Assembly (NCBI RefSeq): GCF_964204645.1
Contig: NC_134030.1
Location: 2,333,855-2,397,854, forward strand
DNA: 64,000 nt
Source: Tubulanus polymorphus
Taxonomy: Eukaryota; Nemertea; Palaeonemertea; Tubulaniformes; Tubulanidae
Reading direction: 5' to 3'
The notes below the pieces were generated by a model, which was not told where the DNA came from, did not search any database, and worked only from the letters and a program-made list of their open reading frames with translations. The translations under genes and the position numbers were made by a program. How positions within the stretch are numbered: position 1 is the first letter of the stretch; every line of letters starts with the position of its first letter. Shown in pieces: positions 47,440-59,500 of this stretch.

Positions 47440-47910
47440 TTAGTCTTATAGCATATCCAACAACCTTATAGATCGGTCAAAGTTCATTTTGGTTCCACAT
47501 CCAATCTTACTTACAACTTACGACCAGCCTAAACTCAATGTTGGTTCTATAATCAATTTAAGTACATAAAACTAGTCCAAGCTCATTTTGGTTATATAAC
47601 CAATCTAACAGCTTAAGACCGGTCTAAACTCATGTTGGTTCTATAATCAATCTAAGTACTTTAAACCAGTATGAGCTTCAGTTCTTTAGCCATTGTAACA
47701 ACTTAAAACCAGTCTAAGCTCATTTGGTTCTAAAGCCTATCTAACACACTTAAGACCAGTCTGAGCTCATTTGGTTCTAAAGCCTATCTAACACACTTAA
47801 GACCAGTCTGAGCTCATTTGGTTCTAAAGCCTATCTAACACACTTAAGACCAGTCTGAGCTCATTTGGTTCTAAAGCCTATCTAACACACTTAAGACCAG
47901 TCTGAGCTCT
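47440..47910. repeat. Array grown from a CAGGGGCCAGTTGCA-family interior
   Basis: Diverged units of TTAAGACCAGTCTAAGCTCA with GGTTCTATAGCCAATCTAA-like spacers (47440-47700) pass into a homogeneous 47-bp satellite (CTAACACACTTAAGACCAGT, about 4.4 copies, 47700-47905). Confidence 0.8.
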
Positions 47911-48834
47911 TACGACTATATCTTCACTTACTGAGCCCACGTCTCTGCAACTTGACCTGGGGAGATTGCTATTTTTTGTGCATAATTCTCGTATTAATTT
48001 GAAACCTACGTGCAAAAACACCTGGGGCCTCAGCTGTTGTGTTAAAACTATACGACTAATTAGCAACACAAAAGGCTTAAAACTACATCGTGAGTAAACA
48101 AATTAACCCGGACTGTCTGGCACCAGCGAATCATCTGCAGCACGCACGCTGGCAAGCGTAGAGTTATCATCCGAACCCCCACGAGGGAATACATCGAAAT
48201 ATCGAGATTTCCTTAATGCTTCAATTTAGACGAAGTAAAAAAGTCACTCGTGTTGGAAACGACATTGCAGTCGCCCGAAATCATCGTCATACGCGCGTGC
48301 GTGCGGAGGGTAATACGAAACGAGGAAACGAGGAAATGAAGAACGACCGGGGAAGACGTTTTCGTTGGCGCGTGTGTTGGGTAATGGGAAACGAGGGAAC
48401 GAGGAAATAAAGAGCGACCAGGAAGACGATCATTCTCTGTTCGAATCGTGTGCGACGAATCGCGCTGGAAATGGCGGCCGTTTCTCGTCGAAATTACCCG
48501 AACGGTTTCCGTCATCGGTCGTTTTATTTCTCGCAAGCGACGACGATCAACTCCGTTTAAGATGTCGAGCTGTAAATCAAATAGATTACCTGCGCATCAC
48601 GTGCGACAAATAGCTTCAATTAGCGCAGATTAATCACTTGTAAAGAGAGCGTTTAATTAAGGGCTTTAAAACATCGTGGAAAAAAAAACTACTCCTTATC
48701 GAGGAACTCAGTTCTTTATTACATCTCGTGAAAGACGAGCAAACTAACTTGAAAGTTTCTTGACGCCTTATCTGAGTTAGATGTGATGTATTTCATATAT
48801 AGCGTCACAAAAAATATCACAAAACATCCGAGAT
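47911..48834. other. Intergenic, no gene supported
   Basis: Several overlapping short ORFs on both strands at 48213-48633 have no domain or splice support. The stretch is relatively GC-rich around 48240-48600 and might hold an exon of a gene I cannot recognise. Confidence 0.3.
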
Positions 48835-49346
48835 GGAACGGAACTGACCGAGTTGAACGGAACTGACCGAGTTGGAACGGATCTGACCGAGTTGAACGGA
48901 ACTGACCGAGTTGGAACGGATCTGACCGAGATGGAACGGAACTGACCGAGTTGAACGGAACTGACCGAGTTGGAACGGAACTGACCGAGTTGAACGGAAC
49001 TGACCGAGTTGGAACGGAACTGACCGAGTTGGAACGGAACTGACCGAGTTGAACGGAACTGACCGAGTTGCAACGGAACTGACCGAGTTGCAACGGAACT
49101 GACCGAGTTGAACGGAACTGACCGAGTTGGAACGGAACTGACCGAGTTGAACAGAACTTACCGAGTTGCAACGGAACTGACCGAGTTGCAACGGAACTGA
49201 CCGAGTTGAACGGAACTGACCGTGTTGGAACGGAACTGACCGAGTTGAGCGGAACTGACCGAGTTGCAACGGAACTGACCGAGTTGAACGGAACTAACCG
49301 AGTTGAACGGAACTGACCGTGTTGCAACGGAACTGACCGAGTGGAG
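48835..49346. repeat. Satellite of about 20 bp, AACGGAACTGACCGAGTTG, about 25 copies
   Basis: The units vary in the last one or two bases (GG, GA, CA). The minus strand is open in all three frames over most of it, giving Arg/Ser/Gln/Phe-rich ORFs that are artefacts. Confidence 0.95.
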
Positions 49347-50364
49347 TGTTTTGGAAATAAATTGCAATTAACAGAAGTTCAGAAGAGCCTGTGCGTCTTG
49401 TCCTCTATTTTTAATTTCTAATTTTCAATTATCTTTAAAAAAATAATTTTTTTTTTCAAAATTTTTTCTTTGATTTTGTATTATCATAATAATAATCTTT
49501 TCGCCCCGTTTGGAAACAAACTGCAATCGACGCTTGTGCAGATGAGCAGCGGCTGATAGTTGGTGTGAATGTTATCTAAGAGACAGTTTGTGTTTGATTT
49601 GAGAGCGATGATAAATGCTCTCACCCCCGACTCGCGGGATCACGAGACCATTAAACGTCAGTCTATAGAACTCGAGTCGATTAATGTGATTAATTACACA
49701 TGATTAACTGTAATGCGTTTTTTGATCTGTTTTACACCGGATATTACAGCTAAATGTCAACGATATCAACAGACGAACGAACGAACGAACGAGTGAGCGA
49801 GTTACTGGAGCACGTCAAATACAATACTGTAACAGTCACTCTTCCACCAGAGCGCCCACCCGTCCAGACAACCGCTCGCCCGCACCCGCTTTACCGACAG
49901 ACTCTTCCATTATGTAACATTAAAGTCCGCAGTCAGATTTTAAAGTCAACTCTGGCTTTAACGGGAAGCAAATCGAGCTCGTTCAATGCTGGTGCGGAAT
50001 GTGGTCATATTTTGAATGAAGCCACAGGTTCTGTTCACCCAGTGCTGGAAGTGGTTGTTCCTACAGGCATCCGGTGTGCTCCAGAATAATATTCGGAGTA
50101 CTCCGAATCGTCGAATCAAGCAGCCTGAGGGATGATCTCCGTGGCTCTACGACCTTAACAACTGCGGTACATCAAACACTGAATTTCGCGGTGAAAGCTT
50201 CTCTTCGCTCGCGTGTTCAGTCTCATTATACCTATACAGGTTTCATGCAGGAAAGTCACATCGGTCGTATTTCATTGTCACACTATTATCGTAAAAGAAT
50301 TCATATGAAACCCCGTCCTCCCTCGAACCACCTGACTAGTCTGAGTGGTATAGTCAGGTAGGGT
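49347..50364. other. Intergenic; one unsupported ATG ORF
   Basis: A plus-strand ORF (49754-50089, 111 aa) begins at ATG just after an acceptor-like TATTACAG and is mixed in composition, but no domain is recognisable. A short ACGA microsatellite lies at its start. Confidence 0.25.
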
Positions 50365-50426
50365 TTCGTGCCGTGACTGAGTCTAGCGATGCCATCAGGC
50401 TTCGAATCCCTGCCGGGGGAGGATGT
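50365..50426 (+). mobile_element. tRNA-like SINE fragment
   Basis: AGGGTTTCGTGCCGTGACTG, then GATGCCATCAGGCTTCGAAT and CCCTGCCGGGGGAGGATG, match the elements at 20924-21263. Confidence 0.65.
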
Positions 50427-51818
50427 ATGAAATATTTTCTGCGATATATAATGTACGTAATTTTGGAATGCAAAGTATTTAACAATTCACAATTTACGAT
50501 TTACAATTTGCGATGTGGCACTCGACCATTTATGGCAGCGTTTCTAAACGCGACGACAGTCAGACATGCATACGTACGCCGCAAAAACCGATGACGTCAT
50601 TACATCACGTGCTGATAACGATACGTTTGGGATTAAAGTTTCGCAGAGTTTGTTTTTTAGATTGAATCGCTTTTTTTTCCTGTCGTTGTTGATATCGGCT
50701 TCGCAAGGTTTAATAGAAAATAGATTCCTATCTGCGCAAAACCGAGTGCGCGGAAAATATTATAAAGGCATTTCGGAAATGTATTTTATCGGTGTCTCAA
50801 CGCGAGCGTATTAATCCAATTCGTGATGACGGTAAACCGCCGGAGCTGTGTACACGATAAAATAGAGCCCTTCGGCAAACAATACAATGAATTATTCAAT
50901 ATACACTTCCTGCGGAAAAAAGTCGCAACGCAAGCAAAGAAAGGGAAACAAACCTATCATTATCATATTCACAACGACGACCGCTTAAACACAGGATATT
51001 GGAAATGAATTATTAGTTTGAGTTCTGTTTCAGACATGAAATGTTTACTGACGGATAATGGATGGAAATTGAATTATACGAAATGACGAACGCTCGGGTT
51101 TTTATATCGAAAAGGGGCGTGGTCTCACGCACGCGAGATCCGATGATTTTTGTGTTCGAGTTTGATTGACGTTGTGCAGTTTTCTAATAGTAGGTACTGT
51201 AAATCCGACTGTGAGAGGATTTGCCAACAGCAGTCATCTCAGAGATTAAAACTCAGTTAATCCTTTTAAATGATGCGCGTCGTTGTATCTCATCTAATTG
51301 AAGTTAGGTTCGAGAAGAGATTCACGGTTCAGATAGGTAAAGAGGACGCCAGGTCCAGGGAATGGATAGGTCAGGTTTAGGGAGCGAAGGGATATGGTAG
51401 GTTTGGTAGGCAACAGGTAACAGCATTGGCAAGGGCAGATAGGTCAGGCGGGGTTGACATGGGCAGGGTGTAGACAGGATAGATAGGGCAGATAGGTCAT
51501 CCAGGGCGTAGACAGGGCAAACTTATTCAGGCAAGACTAACACGGAGAGAGTAGATATAGGTCAGATGGGACAGACACGAAACTCAGACAGAAGGCAGTT
51601 CAATTAGGGTAAACAGCAGGAGACGACGGGGTAAATGGATTATAATACTGTTGAAATATCTTGCTGATTAAATCAGCTCAGTCGATTTTTGCCGCGTCGA
51701 GTTTAGAATTAAATCCGAGTCGCTCGATTTAACAAATTAGACTCGAATTTCTGTGTTCAGTTTAATGATCGCGTGTTTGAAATCTGTTACACGACATCAA
51801 CCGATATGTTGTGTATAG
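50427..51818. other. Intergenic, no gene supported
   Basis: A degenerate G-rich region with recurring GGCAGATAGGTCA-like words (51340-51610). No gene was found. Confidence 0.35.
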
Positions 51819-51889
51819 GAAACCGGCAGCGAGGAGGAGGAAACCGGCGGTGAGGAGGAGGAAACCGGCAGCGAGGAGGAGGAAACCGT
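51819..51889. repeat. 21-bp repeat, three copies
   Basis: GAAACCGGCAGCGAGGAGGAG, in-phase on the minus strand (PVSSSSL heptads) inside an open frame to 52123. The frame has no recognised domain. Confidence 0.85.
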
Positions 51890-52744
51890 TATTTCTAAAC
51901 TTTCTACACACGAAACGCATGTCACACACTGTTTCATGTAGTCAGTTATCAGGAGAAATTTGAATAATTCAAATTTCATCTTACTTCGCGTATATTGATC
52001 GAAAGGCTGATTGTCTGAGACAGTGACGGCTGTATTCTCTATGTTGTCTATACGCAATCGATTCTCGACTTCATTGAACCGATGAAAACTGATCATATGT
52101 CTGTACGTGAACGATCTGTTCAATCATGGAAGATTAAAAATTCCGCACCGGTTCCATATACAGTCATGTTTTAGATTTAAAACCGGTTCAACCCATCTTC
52201 TAGGAAGACTTCACGTAGAATTGATACGACTTGGTGCAACTGGCCCTTGGATCTCATTCCATAGTCGGTTAAAAAAACATGTCTAAGGTCATCCTAGTTC
52301 TTAAAGCATCAGCTTAAGACCAGTCATTTTGTTCATAGCCAATATATATAAGACTATAGTCTTAGTCTAAGTTCATTTTGGTTTGCCGAACTAACAAGTT
52401 GAAAGACCAGTCTTGGCGGCCAACTGAATCCTGAGTTCAGAGTTAAAACTCTAACTCACTTACTGTGGAACTATATAGATCCCGTATTACATTTCTAAAC
52501 TCAGAGTTAATCCTATATAAGTCACAATATAAGTGGAACTAGATCCTGAATCCTAACGGTTAGTCGTTGACGTGGAATGCATGCTAATCATGCAAACTGC
52601 TTGCTTTAAAGAGTGTAATGTTTACCACTAAATACATTTCACTATTGTTTTCTTGCTCTTGCTGCTCATCAGATTAAGTGCATCGAGAGAGTCTTTTTTT
52701 GTTTGAATGATGATCAAGAATGTTTTAATCCCGTAAGTGCTATA
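51890..52744. other. Intergenic with decayed foldback fragments
   Basis: Fragments of the CAGGGGCCAGTTGCA family (52235-52415) and the GTTCCACAGTTGTGAGTT family (52420-52550). No gene was found. Confidence 0.4.
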
Positions 52745-52975
52745 GTAGTGAGAAGAAGAGGAGTGGGGGGGGGGAAGAGGGGAGGGAAAGGGCGAGAGAG
52801 GAGCTGGGTAGAGGCGACAGAGGGGAGATGAAATGGAGAGAGGGGAAAGGGGGAGGGGTAGAGTAAGAGAGGGGAAGCGGGGAGGTAGAGGGATAGAGAG
52901 GGGTCAGGGAGAGGTGATAGAGGTAGATAGAGACTGAGAGGGGAAGAGGGGAGGGAGTGAGGGGAGTGAGAGAGT
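52745..52975. repeat. Purine-rich tract
   Basis: GAGGGG/GAGAGG-rich over about 230 bp. ORFs here are low-complexity. Confidence 0.9.
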
Positions 52976-53110
52976 GATTGTACATTCTGTTAAATTACTC
53001 CGTGTAAACTCTTTAGAACCATTACGGAATTGAACATTAATTGTGAAGAAGTCGCGTCGCGTCGCGTCGTTTTTTCATTGATGATAAAAACTGTGCACAT
53101 TTGCAAACTT

Positions 53111-53190
53111 CTCTCTCTAGCTCTGTCTCCTCTCTCTGTCTCTGTCTCCTCTCTCTGTCTCCTCTCTCTGTCTCTCTCTCTCTCTCTGGG
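53111..53190. repeat. Pyrimidine tract, CTCTCTGTCTC repeats
   Basis: Short, nearly pure C/T run with regular TCTCTGTCTC words. Confidence 0.9.
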
Positions 53191-53781
53191 ATAACGATTC
53201 GACCTCATAAATTCACGCACAACGACGTCTAATGTTCGCTGCTTTTTTCACGATTCTTGCCTCCTCCTTGACATTGAATCATTTTATCTCCCATCAGGCA
53301 GATGAGAAAAATAATGATTGAAAGTCAAGAAGAAAGAAGTAGTTCTAAGCTGTACACGAAAAATTTACTAATTACGAAATAAGACAGTTTAAAGAATAAT
53401 TTTCCCGATTATTTCATTTTCATCGATTTCTTACACAACTTCGGTGTAAGGCATTAATCATTCTGAATTCGATTATAAATGGATATTTCAGTTGGCGTTG
53501 TTGATACGAAAGTTGTTTATACAAAAAGAAAAAATAGGAATTCTCGTAAGTCGTCGTCCGTATAAAATACATGTTACGTTGACATTGCGACTTTCACAGT
53601 CGAAAGTAACATTATAAATCTTGTCAGAAATACCGCTCGACAAGATTAACTCGCAAAAGAAATGTTCTTCCTGTGACAGGTCGCAATTTGCTTTCGAATG
53701 ATTTGTCATATACACGACAATAAGATTCATACAATTGTATATTTTGAAGTTGTTTTGTAATCTAAAAATAGCATTGATCAT

Positions 53782-53895
53782 TCGTGAACTCGTGGTTTCA
53801 GCAATCGATTCAGAAACTCGTCGTTTCAGCAATCGTTTCAGAAACTCGTCGTTTCAGCAATCGTTTCAGAAACTCGTGGTTTCAGCAATCGATTC
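53782..53895. repeat. 28-bp tandem repeat, four copies
   Basis: CAGAAACTCGTCGTTTCAGC followed by AATCGTTT, with minor changes. Confidence 0.9.
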
Positions 53896-54549
53896 TTTTT
53901 TCAGTCAATCAACCCGCCAGGTGGCGGTGATGGTCAAAATCAGGTAATCAGGTGATCCGTAAAAATGCGCACTTGTTTCGGACTTTCAGCCGCCCGAACG
54001 AACGAACCGAACTTCCTGCGTACACCCCCGGTCAATGTCTGCGGCACGCTACGGAACCGGCAGGTGAACTTTCGAACTATGAATCTATAGTTTAATAGGA
54101 AGTCAGTGGTATGCGTAGTTATCAATGATTATCGCAATATCTATGAGGATGTTTATATCAGAGAAGTATCGTGCTATTACGAGCACTCTATCAATTACCG
54201 ACTAAAGTTATTATATATCACTTGTCGAATCGTTATACAGTATATTGTCCTACCTGAGGCAGAAAGTGCTGTCCTCGTGGCCTGGTTGATTTTGACGCTA
54301 TGTCCCCCAGCCCATCCCGACGTGGTGTGGAGATTAGTAAAATACGTCTGCCGTTTATATTTTTTAGAAGTTCCCACGGGCCTATCCAGACGGTATAACA
54401 CGTGCTCCCATCGCAATTTTCCCGTGTCCTTAATAAGATACAATGTCAACATTTTTCAGGGCATTTTTTCCGCCCACAACTGATAAGAGAGCAGTCCATA
54501 TAGCGCAAGATTTAGCTTCTCTTAAATATCCCTCAAGTGCATAGAAAAT
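53896..54549. other. Intergenic, no gene supported
   Basis: Open frames on both strands (54106-54483 plus, 54195-54452 minus). The minus frame ends at a donor-like TCAG|GTAGGA near 54257, but no family is recognisable. The word GATTAGTAAARTACRTCTGC recurs at 54332 and 54818. Confidence 0.3.
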
Positions 54550-54820
54550 GTAGAGAGAGAGGGAGAGAGGGAGGGAGAGAGTGAGGGGGAAAGAGAGAGG
54601 GAGAGAGGGAGGGAGAGAGAGAGGGAGAGGGAGAGAGTGAGGGAGAGAGTGAGGGGGAAAGAGAGAGGGAGGGAGAGAGAGAGGGAGAGGGAGAGAGGGA
54701 GAAAGAGAGAGGGAGGGAGAGAGAGAGAGAGAGGGAGAAAGAGAGAGGGAGGGAGAGAGAGGGAGAAAGAGGGCAAAGAGAGGGAGAAAGGGGGAGAGAG
54801 AGAGGGGAGAGGGAGATGAT
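54550..54820. repeat. Purine-rich tract
   Basis: GAGAGGGAGGGAGA-type over about 270 bp. The Ser/Leu/Pro- and Arg/Glu-rich ORFs are artefacts. Confidence 0.95.
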
Positions 54821-55315
54821 TAGTAAAGTACATCTGCCGTGTTGATAGAGAGAATGAGGATTAGTCTGTTCATCAGCACGAAGAAGTAAGGAAAACAATA
54901 CACGACGATAGAGAGGGAATTACTTATAGATAGAAAACATTATCACCTGCACAGACGGGCCCATACAATTATAGCATATATGTACATACAAGAATCTTTT
55001 TCCCCCCGAGATCTGAGACTGAATTGCACTACAGCTAAGTAGAAAACGACCAAAAAGTATTAAAAATGGACGAAATGATCTTCAACCTTGTTATATAGCT
55101 ATTTCCAAAATTTCGATGTATTTAAATTAGGCAGCCAAGAAAATTTACCCCAATCAGTCGCTTGCCGGTTCAGACTGCTTGGATGATTGTTTGAATGAAC
55201 CGGAACCGAATTTCCCAATTATTTACTTCGATTTAAACAAAAAGCTTTTGTTAACTCAACCGCCGATCACAAAACTATATCTGTTGTACTTCGATTTCCG
55301 ATTTCAAAATCAAAC

Positions 55316-55518
55316 CTCCTGTTTCGCACCCGGCAGGTGTGGTGGGTCTGTAAAGCCGGGCGCACACTAGGCGATTTCTCGGCGATTTTGTCGCTTGCGA
55401 CGAAAATCGCCGAGAAATCACCTAGTGTGCGCCCGGCTTAAGGGACACTCAATCAGAAAATCAAACGAAATTTACAAACCAAATAAATAACAGGGACAAT
55501 CCCTGTTCTAAGATCAAA
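55316..55518 (+). mobile_element. Retro-repeat relative of 8041-8152, split by a nested element
   Basis: CTCCTGTTTCGCACCCGGCA to TGGGTCTGTAA, then GGGACACTCAATCAGAAAAT to ACAGGGACAATCCCTGTTCT, match the opsin-intron copy in opposite orientation. The interruption is the 85-bp palindrome at 55354-55438. Confidence 0.8.
55354..55438. mobile_element. 85-bp palindromic MITE with TAA target duplication
   Basis: The ends AGCCGGGCGCACACTAGG and CCTAGTGTGCGCCCGGCT are inverted, with arms of about 40 bp. TAA occurs on both sides (55351-55353, 55439-55441), whereas the uninterrupted copy at 8041-8152 has a single TGTAAGGG. A TWA duplication fits PIF/Harbinger-type transposons. Confidence 0.85.
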
Positions 55519-56089
55519 AACGTCGTCAAAGACTATAAAGTTGGGGGTATTTTTGATTCGGTTTATTACGGAACCTAATGTGAATACGGTTTTTACACAA
55601 GAAAATGACCCGGCTTTTGAAAGTTGACACAGATGAAGCGAAAACTGTTAACAGTGTCTCAATAAAATTGGTCAGAATCACAGCGTTCAACTCTAGATAG
55701 TTGTAGCGATAGCGATACGATTTTCATTCCATGGAAGTCCGAACCATTAGTGAATGACGGACGTGGAACTTGAATACAAGTTTAAGTCGTTTCCCAATGA
55801 AAAAATAAAACCTTTAAACTATCGTTACGGTCCTGGAAGTGGTTTTATCTACGCTATGCTCTACGATCCTATCGTATCCAATCCACCAAGACTTAAAAGT
55901 ATTGAGAAAAAAGCGGTCGTGTCTTAGTGTCCGTGGTTATATCATATACTAAGGTTCTCGGTGAATTGATTGTTTAAAGCTAAGAGCCAGTTGCACAGTC
56001 ATGCACGACAGCCAAACCAAACAACCTGAAGAGACCAATCATGATAATACCAATTTTGAAATAAAAATCTCAGGGCTGTGAAGCTTCGA
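55519..56089. other. Intergenic, no gene supported
   Basis: Single-copy sequence. Nothing recognised. Confidence 0.3.
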
Positions 56090-56556
56090 ACAGCTGGTTA
56101 GGCAAATCGTTAAAAATCTTTTTAAAAATCTGGCCGACAACCCTGCAACAATCTCTCAGCTGGTTAGGCAAATTATTAAATTTTTTTTTAAAATATGACC
56201 GACAACCTTGCAACAATCTCTCAGCTGGTTAGGCAAATTATTAAAAATCTTTTAAAAATCTGGTCGACAGCCCTGCAACAATCTCTCAGCTGGTTAGGCA
56301 AATTATTAAAAATTTTTAAAAAAATCTGGTCGACAACCTTGCAACAATCTCTCAGCTGGTTAGGCAAATTATTAAAAATCTAAAAAAACATCTGGCCGAC
56401 AACCATGCAACAATCTCTCAGCTGGTTAGGTAAATTGTTAAAAATCTTTTAAAAATCTGGCCGACAACCCTGCAACAATCTCTCAGCTGGTTAGGCAAAT
56501 TGTTAAAAATCTAAAAAAACATCTGGCCGACAACCCTGCAACAATCTCTGTCAACT
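56090..56556. repeat. Satellite of about 65 bp, seven copies
   Basis: CAGCTGGTTAGGCAAATTRT recurs at about 56091, 56157, 56222, 56287, 56353, 56419 and 56484. Units vary mainly in A-run length. Confidence 0.9.
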
Positions 56557-59500
56557 CTGCAACCCGTTCAAGTGTTTTTCCAATTCAGACTACAGTATAT
56601 TTTGCTCGAGCCGTTTTGACCTGTACACTCCGCCGAAGGCTCAAATTCTATTTTCAATTCCATCATTTCCACTTATAAATCGTCACAAAAGCGTTTGAAT
56701 TTTTTTCTAGAAATAAGACTAAATGACTCGGTTTGTAAAACAATTATTTGACTCGTAGAATAAAGAAAAAGACTAAAAATACGAAAATTCTGGAATGAAT
56801 ACATTTCAAGGCGGGGTCAGAATTTCAGTGCAGGAAAAAAATCATCGATAGAAATACATAAAATGTGTTCTTACCTCGAATATGAATCGTTCAATAATAA
56901 CCGGGAATCGCGTGCACAAATTACATCGTTCTAAAAATACATGAATGAAAAGAAAATTGATGTATATTTACGACGGATTAAAGAGAAGCGAAGTGATGAT
57001 GTTTTCCGCGTGTTCCATCTAGCAATAAAAACGCCGGTTGATTATTTGAACAAGTTCTACCACATCGGCGTTTTAACGAGCAAACCGGTTAGCTACACAA
57101 TGTCAATCGTACGAACGATGGATAAACCGAACGATTTTAGAACATCGAAAAATTCATTAAATAAAAACTCTTGAAATTTTGAGTCCAGTTGAAAACAAGA
57201 AGATTTGGAGTTTTTTTAAAAATAATTTCTGCGATATGTATCAATCTTTCTGCTTTAAGTATTTGCGACGCACATCGAATTTCTACCTTCACGTCTAGAA
57301 CGGCGGAATAATTTGAACAGTTTAAAGGCAACTGCTTCGCTCTGTGAACGATGCGAGAAGAATACATACGCAATATTGTGCGTTCATCGCGGAACATCTG
57401 CTGAAATGCTCAAGCTGTGAGAGTGATTGCATCAAACGATTGTATTGAAAGTAATTCGCAATGAAATTATATTATCAATTTATCGTCAGAATGGCTGTTC
57501 GTCTGACAGACTGTTTGGCACCACCGATGGGAATGAATTCTCGCTTGTATTTCTAGATTAATCCATTTTTCTGGACGATCATCTGCGCGTCAGTTAACAT
57601 CGATCGATGTTCCTTTTTGTATTGGTTTTTTTAGTACTAGTTCATATGAATATGTTATTTTTTTGTAACCGATTGATATAATAAGATGAATATAGTGGTT
57701 ATTGATCCTGACAGCGTCGTCAATTTGTGATAAGAACTCCCAAGGGACCTAACAATAACATTATTACATGTATCGAGGGTTGAAATCAGTTCAGCATGAT
57801 TGCGACATCTGCCGCTGTTGAACCGGTTCCATGAAAACATTTTCAAGCTTAAACGGTTTATTTTTCTCGTTATTGAAAAAGGAACAAGGAAGTCATTCTC
57901 ACGATCTACACCCGGTTAATGAGTCAGGGGTTGGATCTAAGCCCAATCTAAATCAGTCTGTAAATCTAACAAACTAAGACTAGTCATAAGAAGTAAGACC
58001 ACTTCTTGGACTTAAGTCACAACTGCGCTAGTCGGCTCAAGGCCCGATAAAGGTCTGACACAATCTGCATTAGATTATGCATTATATCGTTAGGAATTCA
58101 AAGTCATATTCTATATATCAACTTTCATCTCAGTGGTATGAAATGAATAATTGGGCATCATCCAAGATGAACATATTACGACCTAAAGGAAAAATCAATT
58201 TTATGATTTTATGCAGTCACGTACTTTATTTTTCGATCTGCGTTCGTCATATTACACAAAAAGTGATTTACACGACAGACCCTCAATGTTTGGAAATCCC
58301 TAGCTTTTAATGAGCAAGGACCCAGCCCCACAGAACTGTACAACCAGGTCCTGAACTGCGAGTCTCCAGCACTTGTTGGCAAACAAACTTGTCGTCGCAT
58401 TCAACACTTCTATAGAACATATTGTTTAAGTGTCCATTTGTTGAGCTCAAACTGTCGAGAAACAGTAAAAACATCATTAAAAAAACATTTCCATTTAACA
58501 GCTGGAGAAGTGCGCATAAAAAAACATCGCGACCGACGATATTAAGTGTCATCTGAATGATGACTTGTTTACGCTCATTAGAGCTGTTGCCAAACAGTCA
58601 TATCGTTAGGACCTCTACACAGCGGCTGACGTATTGTTAAAATCCACTTACGTCCTATGTTAGAATAAACGGACACATTGATTGATTCAAATGTTTTCGG
58701 ACTGAGAATCGCGTTTCAAATTGATTGTACATTTCTATATAACGAATATTCCGTGAATGTACAAACCACAAGAAAAACGCATTTTCTGAACGACTTATCC
58801 AATAACTACTTTATACACCGTAAAAAAACTGAATTAGAAATATAAATTTAGATAAAGAAATAGAGAAAACCTCAGTAACGTAACAACTTGTTGACGCCCG
58901 GGTTTGACTGAACTACCAAAACTGAACAAACCTTGGAGCCATTTGGAGCGATGTAATTAAAATTTCGAACCATGAAATCAGGTGGAATCCTCGCTTGCCG
59001 CAGTACTGGTGCCATCGTAAACATCTTTAAACAACATTCACGTATTTGTTTGTGACTGAGTGTTATAATAGTATTTAATAGAGAGAAAGAGAGAGAGATA
59101 GAATTACGTGGAATATCGGAACTCTGCGGTAGTGATTCCGCCATCGTCAACACCGCTCAAAGCAACGGACAGAGATAAAAGAAATCTGATCTAAAAGGTT
59201 CAGTGCGTCTCGGGGGTTTATACAGGAATCTTTGTTGCAACCGAAACTCGCCGCTAATTAAAGGTTTTACAGCGAGTAAAATCATCAATGAATGTTGTTC
59301 GCTTATTGCGAAGCCTTCTACGTCACTAGAGTCAGGAAATTGAATTGCGCGTCTCTATTCACTCGACTCAATATGTCTCCGAAATAACTACCGGATGGTG
59401 AGAGAAATATACCGCCATCAGTCGATGCGCGCAGAGGTGTTATCTCTATGGAACGCCGTCCTAGCGAGAGAAAAATCCACATCGAATTTTAATAACGTAT

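Noticed and set aside
48719-49367. Overlapping ORFs of 98-202 aa rich in QFRSTRSVPF
   Set aside because: They are translations in all frames of the 20-bp satellite.
52740-52985. Ser/Pro/Leu-rich minus ORF, and similar ORFs at 54522-54898 and 27207-27890
   Set aside because: They are low-complexity translations of purine/pyrimidine tracts.
54106-54483. 125-aa plus ORF and the overlapping 85-aa minus ORF
   Set aside because: Both start at non-ATG codons; no domain, and the two frames shadow each other. A transposon fragment is possible but unsupported.
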